A DNA stretch of 42,506 bases from Phycisphaerales bacterium (GTDB lineage: Bacteria; Planctomycetota; Phycisphaerae; Phycisphaerales; UBA1924): assembly GCA_013360695.1 (NCBI GenBank), contig JABWBC010000012.1, positions 1-42,506 of the forward strand, written 5' to 3'. The notes under the pieces were generated by a model that saw nothing but the letters and a program-made list of their open reading frames with translations, did not search any database and was not told where the DNA came from. Both the position numbers and the translations under genes were made by a program. Below, in pieces: positions 32,370-39,870 of the stretch; the stretch's first letter is position 1, and each line of letters starts with the position of its first letter.

Positions 32370-33800
32370 ATGAATCGCATGTTCGCCGTCGCCTGGCGCG
32401 AGTTCGTCTCGGTGGTGTGGACCCGCGGCTTTCTGCTGGGCGTGTTTCTCCCGCCGATCATGGCCGCCGTCGCCGGCTTCGCGATCATGCTCGTGAAGAA
32501 CATGGAAGGCCCGCGCGTGCAGGGGCACATCGTGGTGGTCGACCACTCGGGCGTCGTTGGAGAAGACGCGGTTCGCCGATTGCCCGACGACATGGCCGCC
32601 CGCAGCCGGGAAAAGGCCGAGCAGATCAAGAAGGCGGCCGAGGAAGCGAGCAAGAAGCTCAATCTCCCGCCCGACCAGGCGGCCCAGGCCAGTTCGATGG
32701 CCGAGATGCAGACCAAGCAGGCTCTTCCCGTCGCCGACGTGCGGGCGCAACTCGGCGCACCGGACGAAGACATCGAGAAGCTGAAGGAAACCCTGCGAAA
32801 CGTGGTGATCAAAGCCCGCGGCGAGAGCGCCGGTGCCGACCCGCTCCTGGCCGTCGTCGTGATCCCCAAGGGCGCGATCGAACCGGGCCCCGACGGAAAG
32901 TTCGGCGTATTCGACCTTTTCGTCGCCCCCAAGCTCGACATCGAGATCCAGCAGGGCATCGAGCGTTCGGTCGGCGACGCGATCGTCGACGCCCGCATCG
33001 CGGGCGACGCGCGCGTCAAGGCCGCCGGGCTCGACGCGAAGTTTCTCCGCTCCATGCTCGCCCGCCCGAACATCGACGCGGTGACGATCACCAAGACCGG
33101 CGAGCGCAAGTCGATCGGCGAGCTCCAGATGCTGATCCCGGTCGGATTCATGATCCTGCTCATGGTCTCGGTGATGACCACCGGCCAGTACCTGATGACG
33201 ACCGTCGTCGAGGAGAAATCCAGCCGCGTGATGGAGATCCTGCTCTCGGCGGTCTCCCCGATGCAGCTCATGACCGGCAAGATCATCGGGCACCTGGCGG
33301 TGGGCGTGCTCATCATCGGCATTTACGGGAGCGTCGGCATCGCCAGCCTCATCTACTTCGCGCTCACGCAGCTCGTCACGCCCATGACCTTCCTGCTCCT
33401 GATCGGGTACTTCGTCTGCGCCGCGGTGACCATGGCCGCCCTCATGGCCGCGATCGGGGCGGCGGTCAACGAGCTGCGCGAGGCGCAGACGCTGATGACG
33501 CCCGTCATCATGATCACCATCCTGCCCTGGATGATCTGGTTCGTGATCCAGCGAGCGCCCAACTCGCCGCTGGCCACGACCCTCTCCTTCATCCCCGTCG
33601 TCAGCCCGTATGTCATGGTGCTGCGCCTCGGAGGGAGCGAGCCCATTCCCAGCTGGCAGCACCCCGTGGCGCTGGCAATCTCCGCCCTCACCTCGTTGGT
33701 CGTGCTGTGGGGAGCCGCCAAGATCTTCCGCATCGGCATCCTGATGTACGGCAAGCCGCCGAATTTCAAGACGCTGCTGCACTGGGTGCGGATGGCGTAA
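32370..33800 (+). CDS. ABC-2 type transporter permease, NatB-like
   Basis: A 476-residue membrane protein. One span is near the N-terminus (GFLLGVFLPPIMAAVAGFAIMLV). A large extracytoplasmic region (~35-245) has a Lys/Glu-rich helical part. About five to six spans lie in the C-terminal half, starting MLIPVGFMILLMVSVMTTGQYL, with VVEEKSSRVMEILLSAVSPMQLMTGK, the family coupling motif. It forms an operon with the preceding ATPase. The large external domain is typical of NatB/ABC-2 exporters. Confidence 0.92.
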   Translation: MNRMFAVAWREFVSVVWTRGFLLGVFLPPIMAAVAGFAIMLVKNMEGPRVQGHIVVVDHSGVVGEDAVRRLPDDMAARSREKAEQIKKAAEEASKKLNLPPDQAAQASSMAEMQTKQALPVADVRAQLGAPDEDIEKLKETLRNVVIKARGESAGADPLLAVVVIPKGAIEPGPDGKFGVFDLFVAPKLDIEIQQGIERSVGDAIVDARIAGDARVKAAGLDAKFLRSMLARPNIDAVTITKTGERKSIGELQMLIPVGFMILLMVSVMTTGQYLMTTVVEEKSSRVMEILLSAVSPMQLMTGKIIGHLAVGVLIIGIYGSVGIASLIYFALTQLVTPMTFLLLIGYFVCAAVTMAALMAAIGAAVNELREAQTLMTPVIMITILPWMIWFVIQRAPNSPLATTLSFIPVVSPYVMVLRLGGSEPIPSWQHPVALAISALTSLVVLWGAAKIFRIGILMYGKPPNFKTLLHWVRMA

Positions 33801-33897
33801 CAGGGCAGCCGAGCATCCGCGGTCGCCGCACGAATGGCGTCCGTCTCGTGGTTGCCACCGCGCTCCGCTCGGACCACGACTCACAGCTCACGGCACG

Positions 33898-33921
33898 CGA
33901 CTCACGACTCACGACTCACGA
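33898..33921. repeat. Short tandem repeat, CGACTCA x3
   Basis: Three exact 7-bp units (33898-33918) plus a partial fourth, with related ACTCAC words just upstream (33877-33897), in the gap between convergent genes. It is likely a slipped-strand microrepeat. Confidence 0.8.
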
Positions 33922-33944
33922 GGTATTCTCTTCGTGACTTCTTC

Positions 33945-35144
33945 TCACCCCGCGTCGCGCGGTGCGACCACCACGCGCCTCTTCAGGTCAGGAACCCACG
34001 TCCCACCCGGGTTCTCGATGGTGATGGCAAAGAGCGCGACGCGCCCGACATCGATCCCCGGAGCGATCGGCACGACAATCTCGCCGTCGGCGCTGGCGTT
34101 GAAGACCCCGCCGCCGACCTTCTGCTCCATGCCCCGCTCGTCGATCAGCCACACCTGGTACTGCTCGGCCTTGGGATCATTCACCTTCAGCCCGACGAAT
34201 CGCAGGTAGCCCTGCTGCAGTTCGTCGTTCCACACGACATCGCCCTGCACCTGCCCCTGCTCCGCCGGGTTGTTGGGCAGATCAAACGGCTTCCACGCCA
34301 CCCGCACCGTGCCCGGAACCTCGAGCAGCTTGGTTCGGTTCTGCTGGAGCGTCGCCGGGTCGACCGGCTTCTCGTACATCGCGATGCGGAGCTTGGCGGC
34401 GTCGAGTTCCTTTCCGGTCTCGGTCACCTTGCGCGTCGCGTCGGCGAGTTGTCGGGCAAGATCGACCGAGCGCTGGGCCTCCGCGGCGGCCGCCGCCCGC
34501 TCGGCGCTGAGCGCGGTGGTCGCGCTGGTCAGGTCTTTCTTCAGGCCGTCGGCGTGAGACTGCGCTTGGGCGAGCATCGCGTCGTTGGCCTTCACGCGAT
34601 CGGTCATTGAGGTCAGTTCGACCTTGGCTTGCTCGAGCGCGAGCCGAGAGGCCGCCAGCTCGCGCTGCTTCTCTCGGAGAGATCCCAGCGTGAGCATGAG
34701 TCCGCCGCCAGCGACGATGAGGATCGCGGCCACGGAGAGCCAGGGCCAGACGGGGTTGCGGCGGGTCTCGATCCGCATGTTCGCACCGGCGTGGTCGCGC
34801 GTTGCGAGGTGCGGAGAAGCGGGTGATGCGCTCATTCCCGCCCCCGCGCTCGCTTCGGCGGTGACGCCCGCACTGGCCCGGGCGAAGACCCGCCCCTGCG
34901 CGATCAGCTTGTCACGCACGCCGCCCGGCAGGGCAAGGCGGGCCCGATCACCCGCGTCGGCGCGGTCGAAGGCCCGCATGAGCTCGCCGGCGCTTCCTTC
35001 GATCGCCTTGGCGGCCGCCAGGTCCTCGGGCGAGGCCGACGCCATCAGTTCATCAAGTTCGCGGCGTTCGTCGAGCGAGAGTTCGCCGAGCTGTTCGCCC
35101 GCGAGCAATTCCATCAGGCGTTCGCGCTCCATGGGTGTGCTCAT
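33945..35144 (-). CDS. Anti-sigma factor with RskA C-terminal domain
   Basis: A 399-residue membrane anti-sigma factor. A cytoplasmic N-terminal helical domain (LMELLAGEQLGELSLDERRELDELMA) would bind the sigma factor. A single span lies at ~133-154, then a long Ala/Leu/Lys/Glu coiled coil (~155-270). The RskA sensor domain follows (GDVVWNDELQQGYLRFVGL, YQVWLIDERG, FAITIENPGGTWVPD). The zinc HxxxCxxC motif of ZAS-type anti-sigmas is absent. ATG 35144 overlaps the ECF sigma stop by 4 bp, so the pair is translationally coupled. The extended coiled coil is longer than in mycobacterial RskA. Confidence 0.9.
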   Translation of the reverse strand: MSTPMERERLMELLAGEQLGELSLDERRELDELMASASPEDLAAAKAIEGSAGELMRAFDRADAGDRARLALPGGVRDKLIAQGRVFARASAGVTAEASAGAGMSASPASPHLATRDHAGANMRIETRRNPVWPWLSVAAILIVAGGGLMLTLGSLREKQRELAASRLALEQAKVELTSMTDRVKANDAMLAQAQSHADGLKKDLTSATTALSAERAAAAAEAQRSVDLARQLADATRKVTETGKELDAAKLRIAMYEKPVDPATLQQNRTKLLEVPGTVRVAWKPFDLPNNPAEQGQVQGDVVWNDELQQGYLRFVGLKVNDPKAEQYQVWLIDERGMEQKVGGGVFNASADGEIVVPIAPGIDVGRVALFAITIENPGGTWVPDLKRRVVVAPRDAG

Positions 35145-35731
35145 GCGCCACGCTCCTGGCCCGCCGGCTGCGGCACGCCGCCCAGCACCGGACGCAGGGC
35201 CTCGGTAAGCCGCGACAAGCCGCGCCGCAATCGTGTTTTGACCGTGCCGAGCGGTGAGTGCGTGGCGCTGGCAATCTCGCTGTGGGAAAGCCCGCGGTGC
35301 AGCGAAAGCCACAGGGCCGTCCGCTCTTCATCCGGGAGGGTGTCGAAGGCGCGGACCACATGCCCGAGGTCCTGATCTTTCACGTAGTCCGCCAGGCGTT
35401 CGGGCCCGCGCGGCGTGGTCTCGCCCTCGCCGGACCGCGCCGCAACGTTCGACGCCAAGCGGGCGCGGGCCGCACGCCTTCGCTGATAGTCCGTGAGTCT
35501 TCGGTGAATGATCGTCGCGACAAACGCCGGCTCGGTTCCTTTGGCGGGATCGAACCGGCGAGCGTTCAGCCATAGCTCCGTGAACACGTCCTGCACCGCG
35601 TCCTCGATCTCCGGGCTTGCCGCGCCGAGGTAGCGTGTCGCAAGTCGCCACGCCAGCCCGCCGTATTCGTCCACGCACTGCGTGACGGCGGACTCGTCCC
35701 CCCGCGAGATTCGCTGCAACAGTGTCAGCAC
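35141..35731 (-). CDS. ECF-family RNA polymerase sigma factor
   Basis: 196 residues. Region 2 (EYGGLAWRLATRYLG, EIEDAVQDVFTELWLNARRFD) recognises the -10 element; region 4 (LPDEERTALWLSLHRGLSHSEIASATHSPLGTVKTRLRRGLSRL) is the -35 helix-turn-helix. It is coupled to a membrane RskA anti-sigma, implying a cell-surface signal. The start is GTG 35731 with GGGGAG 4-5 nt upstream. Its regulon is unknown; ECF genes usually autoregulate, so the 229 bp upstream may carry its own promoter. Confidence 0.94.
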   Translation of the reverse strand: MLTLLQRISRGDESAVTQCVDEYGGLAWRLATRYLGAASPEIEDAVQDVFTELWLNARRFDPAKGTEPAFVATIIHRRLTDYQRRRAARARLASNVAARSGEGETTPRGPERLADYVKDQDLGHVVRAFDTLPDEERTALWLSLHRGLSHSEIASATHSPLGTVKTRLRRGLSRLTEALRPVLGGVPQPAGQERGA

Positions 35732-35960
35732 GCACTCCCCGAGCCGTTATCTCGACCATGCGGTGTGGAATCACACCTGCAACATCAGCCTATCGCGATT
35801 CGACCGCAAAAGAAAATCGGTTGCTCCAAAAACCGAGCCGGGCCGCAGCCGCGAAGGAGGGGCGTCCGGGATTTCCGCCCCGGGCGATCGTCAAGGGCGA
35901 TCCGCACGCAAGGCGCGTGCCTGGATGCGCCATGGCTTCAACACACGAGGAGAGAACATC
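35732..35960. other. Intergenic region with a hairpin upstream of the sigma operon
   Basis: Divergent gap. GGTGTG-GAAT-CACACC at 35762-35777 is a perfect 6-bp palindrome arm pair about 30 bp upstream of the sigma gene, a candidate operator or leader structure. AGGAGAGAAC at 35949-35958 is the ribosome site of the next gene. Confidence 0.4.
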
Positions 35961-36386
35961 ATGCAGAAGAACGCCGCCGCACTCACCCCCGCCACGCTCG
36001 TCGCGCTCGCCGCGCTCGCTACCCCGCTCGGATCGTCCGCCCGCGCCGGCGAGTTGGTGTACGGCGTGACGGAGAACCAGACGCTGATCTCGTTCGACTC
36101 GAACGCGCCGACGACGATCCTGTCGGGCGTCGCGATCTGGGGCATGGCCGCCAACGAGCAGGTGCGTGGGCTGGACTTCCGCCCCGCCACCAACGAGCTC
36201 TACGCGCTCGGCTCCTTCAGCATGCTCTACAAGATCAACGCCATGACCGGCATGGCGATGCAGGTTGGCTCCGGCACGTTCGCGCACACGCTCAACGGGT
36301 CGTCGTTCGGGTTTGACTTCAACCCCGTCATCGATCGCATCCGCGTCGTGAGCGAGGCCGACCAGAACCTCGTTCTCCACCCCGAC

Positions 36387-36405
36387 ACCGCCGCCGGCCA
36401 AAGTG
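36387..36405. other. Chromosome/plasmid junction
   Basis: DUF4394 homology ends at ~36389 and a plasmid reading frame in another phase is coding from ~36397-36400 on. GC-rich CCGCCGGCC at the boundary could be shared microhomology. Everything to the right is IncP-1-like plasmid DNA. Confidence 0.75.
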
Positions 36406-36519
36406 CAGCAGCCGGCCAGGCCCGCGCTGTCCGAGCTGGAACAGCGCGAGGCGCGGCTACGGGCGCAGATGGAAGCCAAGAAGGCGAAACGCCAGGAGGG
36501 CAAGAAGCGCGGGCGATGA
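36391..36519 (+). pseudogene. 3' fragment of a plasmid gene (basic helical C-terminus)
   Basis: In the frame ending TGA 36517-36519 the last ~40 codons read as a charged helical tail: KVQQPARPALSELEQ, then REARLRAQMEAKKAKRQEG and KKRGR. That is typical of the C-terminus of a plasmid relaxase, replication or DNA-binding protein. The gene's start and body lie beyond the junction and are absent. It precedes trbJ by 238 bp. In RP4 trbI precedes trbJ, but this tail does not resemble TrbI, so identity is left open. Confidence 0.6.
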
Positions 36520-36557
36520 CGCTTGCGAATTCTCGGATGTTCGATTAGCATCCGAGT

Positions 36558-36585
36558 TAGCAGCTAGAAGCTATATAGCAGCTAG
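36558..36585. repeat. Repeated TAGCAGCTAG around a GCTATATAGC palindrome
   Basis: TAGCAGCTAG occurs at 36558-36567 and 36576-36585, around the perfect palindrome GCTATATAGC (36570-36579), in an AT-rich stretch (36536-36600) of otherwise GC-rich DNA. The TAGC-N-GCTA core resembles a degenerate KorB operator. It may be a regulatory or promoter region for the trb genes. Confidence 0.55.
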
Positions 36586-36757
36586 TTAGCTTACACCGAT
36601 GTTCAACAAAAATGGCCGGGCGCAACGGTGTCGCTCAGGTCGGGTACCGGGACAACGATTCGGCGTGTTGTCTCTGTGATGGCCCAACGCCGCCAGTTTG
36701 CCGAAAAGGCAGCAGGCCGGCGCAGCGCAGCCGCTCATCACATCGAGGTACTCGACC

Positions 36758-37531
36758 ATGAAACACGTCCGCCTTTTAGCGGCTAAAACCGCGCTCGCCG
36801 CTGCCCTGGCCGGCAGCATCATCATCACCCCGGCGCAGGCCGGCATTCCCGTCATCGACGGCGGCAACCTGGTGCAGAACATCATGTCTGCGATGGAAGC
36901 GGTCGCCCAAACTGCCAAGCAAATTCAGCAGTACCAGACCCAATTGCAGCAGTACGAAAACATGCTGCAAAACACGATGGCCCCGGCGGCCTATATCTGG
37001 GATCAGGCGCAGTCCACGATCAACGGGCTGATGAATGCCGTCGATACGCTCAGCTACTACGAGCGGCAGCTTGGCAGCCTTGATAGTTACCTGGGCAAGT
37101 TCCAGGACGTGGCCTATTACCGTGGTTCGCCGTGCTTCTCGTCCGCCGGTTGCTCGGATGCCGAGTGGGCCGCGATGGATGAAAACCGCCGCCTGGCCAG
37201 CGAGAGCCAGAAGAAGGCGAACGACGCGCTGTTTAAGGGCTTGAAGGATCAACAGCGCAACCTTACCGCCGATGCGCGCCAGCTCGAACGGCTCCAGGCG
37301 GCCGCGCAGGGCGCGGATGGCCAGATGCAGGCCATCGGCTTCGCCAACCAGCTCGCCGCCAACCAGGCAAACCAGCTTCTGCAAATCCGTGGCCTGCTGA
37401 TCGCCCAGCAGAACGCCGTGACGACCAGGATGCAGGCCGAGGCCGACCGCGAGGCCCAGCAGCAGGCCGCCCGTGATTCGATTTTCGACATGGGCGCAAA
37501 GACGAACCGCAGCAAGGCCAAGGGGTACTGA
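36758..37531 (+). CDS. trbJ: Conjugal transfer protein TrbJ (VirB5-like)
   Basis: A 257-residue periplasmic/pilus-tip component of the IncP mating-pair-formation system. A signal peptide (MKHVRLLAAK...TPAQA) is followed by GIPVIDGGNLVQNIM, a coiled-coil TAKQIQQYQTQLQQYENMLQNT, and the core APAAYIWDQAQST, YLGKFQDVAYY, SPCFSSAGCSDAEWAAMDENRRLASESQKKANDALFKGL. This matches RP4 TrbJ in order and length. ATG 36758 gives the signal peptide. Codons 6-9 contain an exact KorB operator. The last 18 residues resemble those of TrbK. Confidence 0.94.
   Translation: MKHVRLLAAKTALAAALAGSIIITPAQAGIPVIDGGNLVQNIMSAMEAVAQTAKQIQQYQTQLQQYENMLQNTMAPAAYIWDQAQSTINGLMNAVDTLSYYERQLGSLDSYLGKFQDVAYYRGSPCFSSAGCSDAEWAAMDENRRLASESQKKANDALFKGLKDQQRNLTADARQLERLQAAAQGADGQMQAIGFANQLAANQANQLLQIRGLLIAQQNAVTTRMQAEADREAQQQAARDSIFDMGAKTNRSKAKGY
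36774..36788. promoter_or_regulatory. KorB-type operator inside trbJ
   Basis: TTTTAGCGGCTAAAA is a perfect palindrome around one G. Its core TTTAGCGGCTAAA (36775-36787) equals the IncP-1 KorB operator consensus TTTAGC(G/C)GCTAAA. KorB is the IncP-1 partition and global repressor protein. The site lies in trbJ codons 6-10 (Leu-Leu-Ala-Ala-Lys) and ties the segment to an IncP-1-type backbone. Confidence 0.8.
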
Positions 37532-37536
37532 CATGA
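37487..37536 (+). repeat. Direct repeat copy 1, 3' end of trbJ
   Basis: This stretch encodes DMG..TNRSKAKGY and the TGA, then ACATGA. It is closely matched by 37675-37715 at the end of trbK. The repeat includes the stop codon and the start of the next gene. Confidence 0.75.
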
Positions 37537-37709
37537 AGAACATGCTTCGTACAGCCGCCTTGATCGCCCTGGCGTCGGCTCTGGTCGCCGGGTGCGGGAA
37601 AACCGAGGACGAGAAGCTGAACAAGAGAACGCCGGAGCAACAGCAGCAGGCCGACAAGCTCTATGACATGGGCGAGCCGACCGACCGCAGCAAGAGCAAG
37701 GGGTACTGA
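37533..37709 (+). CDS. trbK: Entry-exclusion lipoprotein TrbK
   Basis: A 58-residue small lipoprotein: signal MKNMLRTAALIALASALVAGC with lipobox VAGC, so a mature protein of only ~38 residues anchored at Cys21. In IncP plasmids TrbK blocks entry of related plasmids and lies between trbJ and trbL, as here. The mature part is hydrophilic (KTEDEKLNKRTPEQQQQADKL) and ends DMGEPTDRSKSKGY, nearly the end of TrbJ. ATG 37533 directly follows the trbJ stop (TGACATG); the stop is 2 nt before trbL. Confidence 0.85.
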   Translation: MKNMLRTAALIALASALVAGCGKTEDEKLNKRTPEQQQQADKLYDMGEPTDRSKSKGY

Positions 37710-37715
37710 CCATGA
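37675..37715 (+). repeat. Direct repeat copy 2, 3' end of trbK
   Basis: Partner of 37487-37536: GACATGGGCG, then CCGCAGCAAG, CAAGGGGTACTGAC and ATGA. The identity at codon level points to a recent partial duplication of the gene end. Confidence 0.75.
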
Positions 37716-39304
37716 GATACCTACTGCTGCGCCTGGCGGTCTTGCTGTCGGTGCTGCTGGTGTCTCAAACAGCATCAGCGGCGATAGATCAAAGCGGCGT
37801 GCTCGATGAAGTGGCGGATCGCTTCATGACGCAAAGCGCGACATGGGGCACGACGATTACCACCTATGCCACCTGGTTGTTCTGGACGTTGGTTGTGATC
37901 TCGATGGTCTGGACGTTCGGCATGATGGCCTTGCGCAAGGCCGACATTGGCGAGTTCTTCGCGGAGCTTGTCCGCTTCACCATCTTCACCGGCTTTTTCT
38001 GGTGGCTGTTGGAAAACGGGCCGAGCTTCGCAATGGATATCGTCAATTCGTTGCGTGACATAGGGGCCGCTGCCGGTGGCGTCACGCGAACGCTGACGCC
38101 ATCCACACCCCTAGACATAGCCTTCGACATCATCGTGAAGGCGGGCAAGAGCTACAGCATCCTGCACCCCATCGACAACCTGGCGATTTTTCTCACAACG
38201 CTGGCGATCCTAGCGTGCATGGCCGTAGTCGCTGCGAACGTGCTGCTGGCCCTCGTCACTGCGTGGGTGATGGCCTATGCCGGAATCTTCGTGCTTGGCT
38301 TCGGCGGTGCGCGCTGGACTTCCGATATAGCGATCAACTACTTCCGGGCGGTCGCCGGCATTGCCCTCAAGCTGATGACTATGACGCTGTTGATCGGCGT
38401 GGCGGTGGCGGTGATGGACGGGTTTCACGCCGACTTGCAGGAAGGCGCACCGATGCGCGAGCTGCTGGTGATCTTTGTTGTTGCCCTCGTCCTGGTCGTT
38501 CTCATCCACTCGATCCCGAACGTCATTGCTGGGCTGATTCCAGGCGGCGGTCAGGCGGCCAGTTCGGGTAGTTCGTTCAGTGCGGGAGCTATCGCCGGCG
38601 CGGCAGTTGGTGCCGGTGCGGCCGTGGCGTCTGGCGGCGCGGCTTTGGCCGCTGGCGGCGCTGCCGCGACTGGTGGAGCGCAGGCCCTGATGGCAGCAGT
38701 CCGAGCCGGTCAAGCGAATGTTTCTGCCGGTACGGACAGCGTTTCAAGCCTCATGAGCGCGTTCCGTGGCGCTGGCGAATCTGCTGGATCGTTCTCTGAT
38801 GCGGCGGGCTTTGGTGGCGGAAGTGGCAGCAGCGGCGGCAGTGCTGGCACCAGCACCCCGCTTGCGCAGGCGGCAGGCTTCGGCGGAAGTGGTGCCGGCA
38901 GCAGCTCGAAGGGCGGTGGTCAGAGCCAGGCCAAGAGCGCCCAGGATGGCGGGAACAAGGCGAGCGCGGGCACCAGCAAGACCCAGCAAAGCAGCACAGG
39001 TGCATCGAGTGGCGACGGCGCGGGCGGCTTCTTGGCTTCTGCGGCCAAGGCCGGAAAGGTAGCTGTAGAAGCTGGTTCGATCCTGGCCCAGCACGCGGCC
39101 AGCAGCATCGGTGATGCTGCGCAGGAGCGCATCGGCCAGACCTCCGGGGGGAAGCTCGCAGCCGCGATTCGGGCAAGCAGCCAGAAAGAACAGGTGGCCG
39201 AGGACGTGCCGACCTTCGGCGACAACAGCCTGGCGGCGGCCGATTCTGATGATGAAGTAGCCGCGTTCGCCAACCGCGACCGCAACAGCGACAAGGAGGT
39301 ATGA
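37712..39304 (+). CDS. trbL: Conjugal transfer protein TrbL (VirB6-like)
   Basis: A 530-residue polytopic inner-membrane channel component of the IncP type IV secretion system. Signal-like start, then SGVLDEVADRFMTQSATWGTTITTYATWLFWTLVVISMVWTFG (RP4 TrbL-like), KADIGEFFAELVRFTIFTGFFWWLL, VLGFGGARWTSDIAINYFR and about six spans by residue ~280. The C-terminal 250 residues are a Gly/Ser/Ala-rich low-complexity tail, as in TrbL. The ATG lies just after the trbK stop; the TGA overlaps the next ATG (ATGA). Confidence 0.95.
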   Translation: MRYLLLRLAVLLSVLLVSQTASAAIDQSGVLDEVADRFMTQSATWGTTITTYATWLFWTLVVISMVWTFGMMALRKADIGEFFAELVRFTIFTGFFWWLLENGPSFAMDIVNSLRDIGAAAGGVTRTLTPSTPLDIAFDIIVKAGKSYSILHPIDNLAIFLTTLAILACMAVVAANVLLALVTAWVMAYAGIFVLGFGGARWTSDIAINYFRAVAGIALKLMTMTLLIGVAVAVMDGFHADLQEGAPMRELLVIFVVALVLVVLIHSIPNVIAGLIPGGGQAASSGSSFSAGAIAGAAVGAGAAVASGGAALAAGGAAATGGAQALMAAVRAGQANVSAGTDSVSSLMSAFRGAGESAGSFSDAAGFGGGSGSSGGSAGTSTPLAQAAGFGGSGAGSSSKGGGQSQAKSAQDGGNKASAGTSKTQQSSTGASSGDGAGGFLASAAKAGKVAVEAGSILAQHAASSIGDAAQERIGQTSGGKLAAAIRASSQKEQVAEDVPTFGDNSLAAADSDDEVAAFANRDRNSDKEV

Positions 39305-39573
39305 CGATGACGCCAAGAGGATTTTTCGACTGCCTGGACGTTGCCGCTGCCGATCCGCGCCAGGCGCAGACGGTTGAGGTTGAGCCGGTTGGCGATCAAT
39401 CAGCCGAGCTTGATGCAGCGGCGGAAGTGGCGGTCTTCGTTGATCGCCCTGCCCCGTCTGCCGTCGAGGCCACCAGGCCGGCGGCCAGGTCATCGAGCAA
39501 CAGCTACAGCGGCAGCAACAGGAACACGCCGCTGGCCGAGGCCGCCGGCATCTACAGCAGCGGCCAGCGATAA
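39301..39573 (+). CDS. Small plasmid protein, 90 aa, unknown function
   Basis: ATG 39301 overlaps the trbL stop; a second in-frame ATG is at 39307. The protein is acidic then Ser/Asn-rich (MTPRGFFDCLDVAAADPRQ, later SSSNSYSGSNRNTPLAEAAG) with no signal or span. It sits where RP4 carries trbM but does not resemble TrbM, which is about twice as long. Coupling to trbL suggests a role in transfer or in the same transcript. Function not known. Confidence 0.65.
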   Translation: MTMTPRGFFDCLDVAAADPRQAQTVEVEPVGDQSAELDAAAEVAVFVDRPAPSAVEATRPAARSSSNSYSGSNRNTPLAEAAGIYSSGQR

Positions 39574-39578
39574 AGCGC

Positions 39579-39599
39579 GCCGGCCGGCGTGGGGCCGGC
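39579..39599. terminator. GC-rich hairpin without U tract
   Basis: GCCGGCC (39579-39585) pairs with GGCCGGC (39593-39599) over a 7-nt loop between two small genes. There is no T run, so it may be an mRNA stabiliser rather than a terminator. Confidence 0.35.
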
Positions 39600-39636
39600 C
39601 GACACTTCCACAACCCACCTACCACAGAGGTGAATC

Positions 39637-39870
39637 ATGGCAACTTTGAATCCTACCAATGCAATCGCAACCCAGGCAGTCCATCATGCGGCCGCGCAGC
39701 TCGCGGCCCTGGACTGGATCGACCAAGAGGCGGCGCGGCAGCTCTCGCCGATGGCGGAAGCCGTCGCCAACATGTTCATGGTGCTGTACTACCAGGCCGA
39801 GACGGGCCAGGCCACACGGGACGATTTCCGCCAGGCACTGGACGCGGTGCGGCAGTCACTCACCGCGTAG
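39637..39870 (+). CDS. Small plasmid protein, 77 aa, helical
   Basis: ATG 39637 follows GAGGTG at 39626-39631. The protein is Ala/Gln-rich and predicted helical (HHAAAQLAALDWIDQEAARQ, AEAVANMFMVLYYQAETGQ, DDFRQALDAVRQSLTA). No family is recognised. Its last codons (CACTCACCGCGTAG) are the start of a ~70-bp direct repeat that recurs after ohrR, so the ohr module seems to have been inserted at this gene end. Confidence 0.65.
   Translation: MATLNPTNAIATQAVHHAAAQLAALDWIDQEAARQLSPMAEAVANMFMVLYYQAETGQATRDDFRQALDAVRQSLTA

Larger units (their letters stand above)
35961..36548 (+). pseudogene. DUF4394 secreted protein, truncated and fused to foreign sequence
   Basis: The gene starts at ATG 35961 behind GAGGAGAG and encodes a signal peptide (to SSARA) and a DUF4394 domain. 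Visible blocks are LVYGVTENQTLISFDSN, VRGLDFRPATNELYALGS, LYKINAMTGMAMQVGSG and NGSSFGFDFNPVIDRIRVVS. It should continue as a beta-propeller-like repeat after LVLHPDT. Instead, from about residue 143 it becomes low-complexity Ala/Gly/Arg sequence, an out-of-frame reading of a plasmid gene. The frame stops by chance at 36548. Only the first ~143 residues are real; the break marks the chromosome/plasmid join. Confidence 0.85.

Noticed and set aside
31988-33937. 649-codon plus-strand frame over the ABC-2 exporter
   Set aside because: It is an alternative frame of the ATPase and permease genes, Arg/Gly/His-rich; the in-phase genes show full family motifs.
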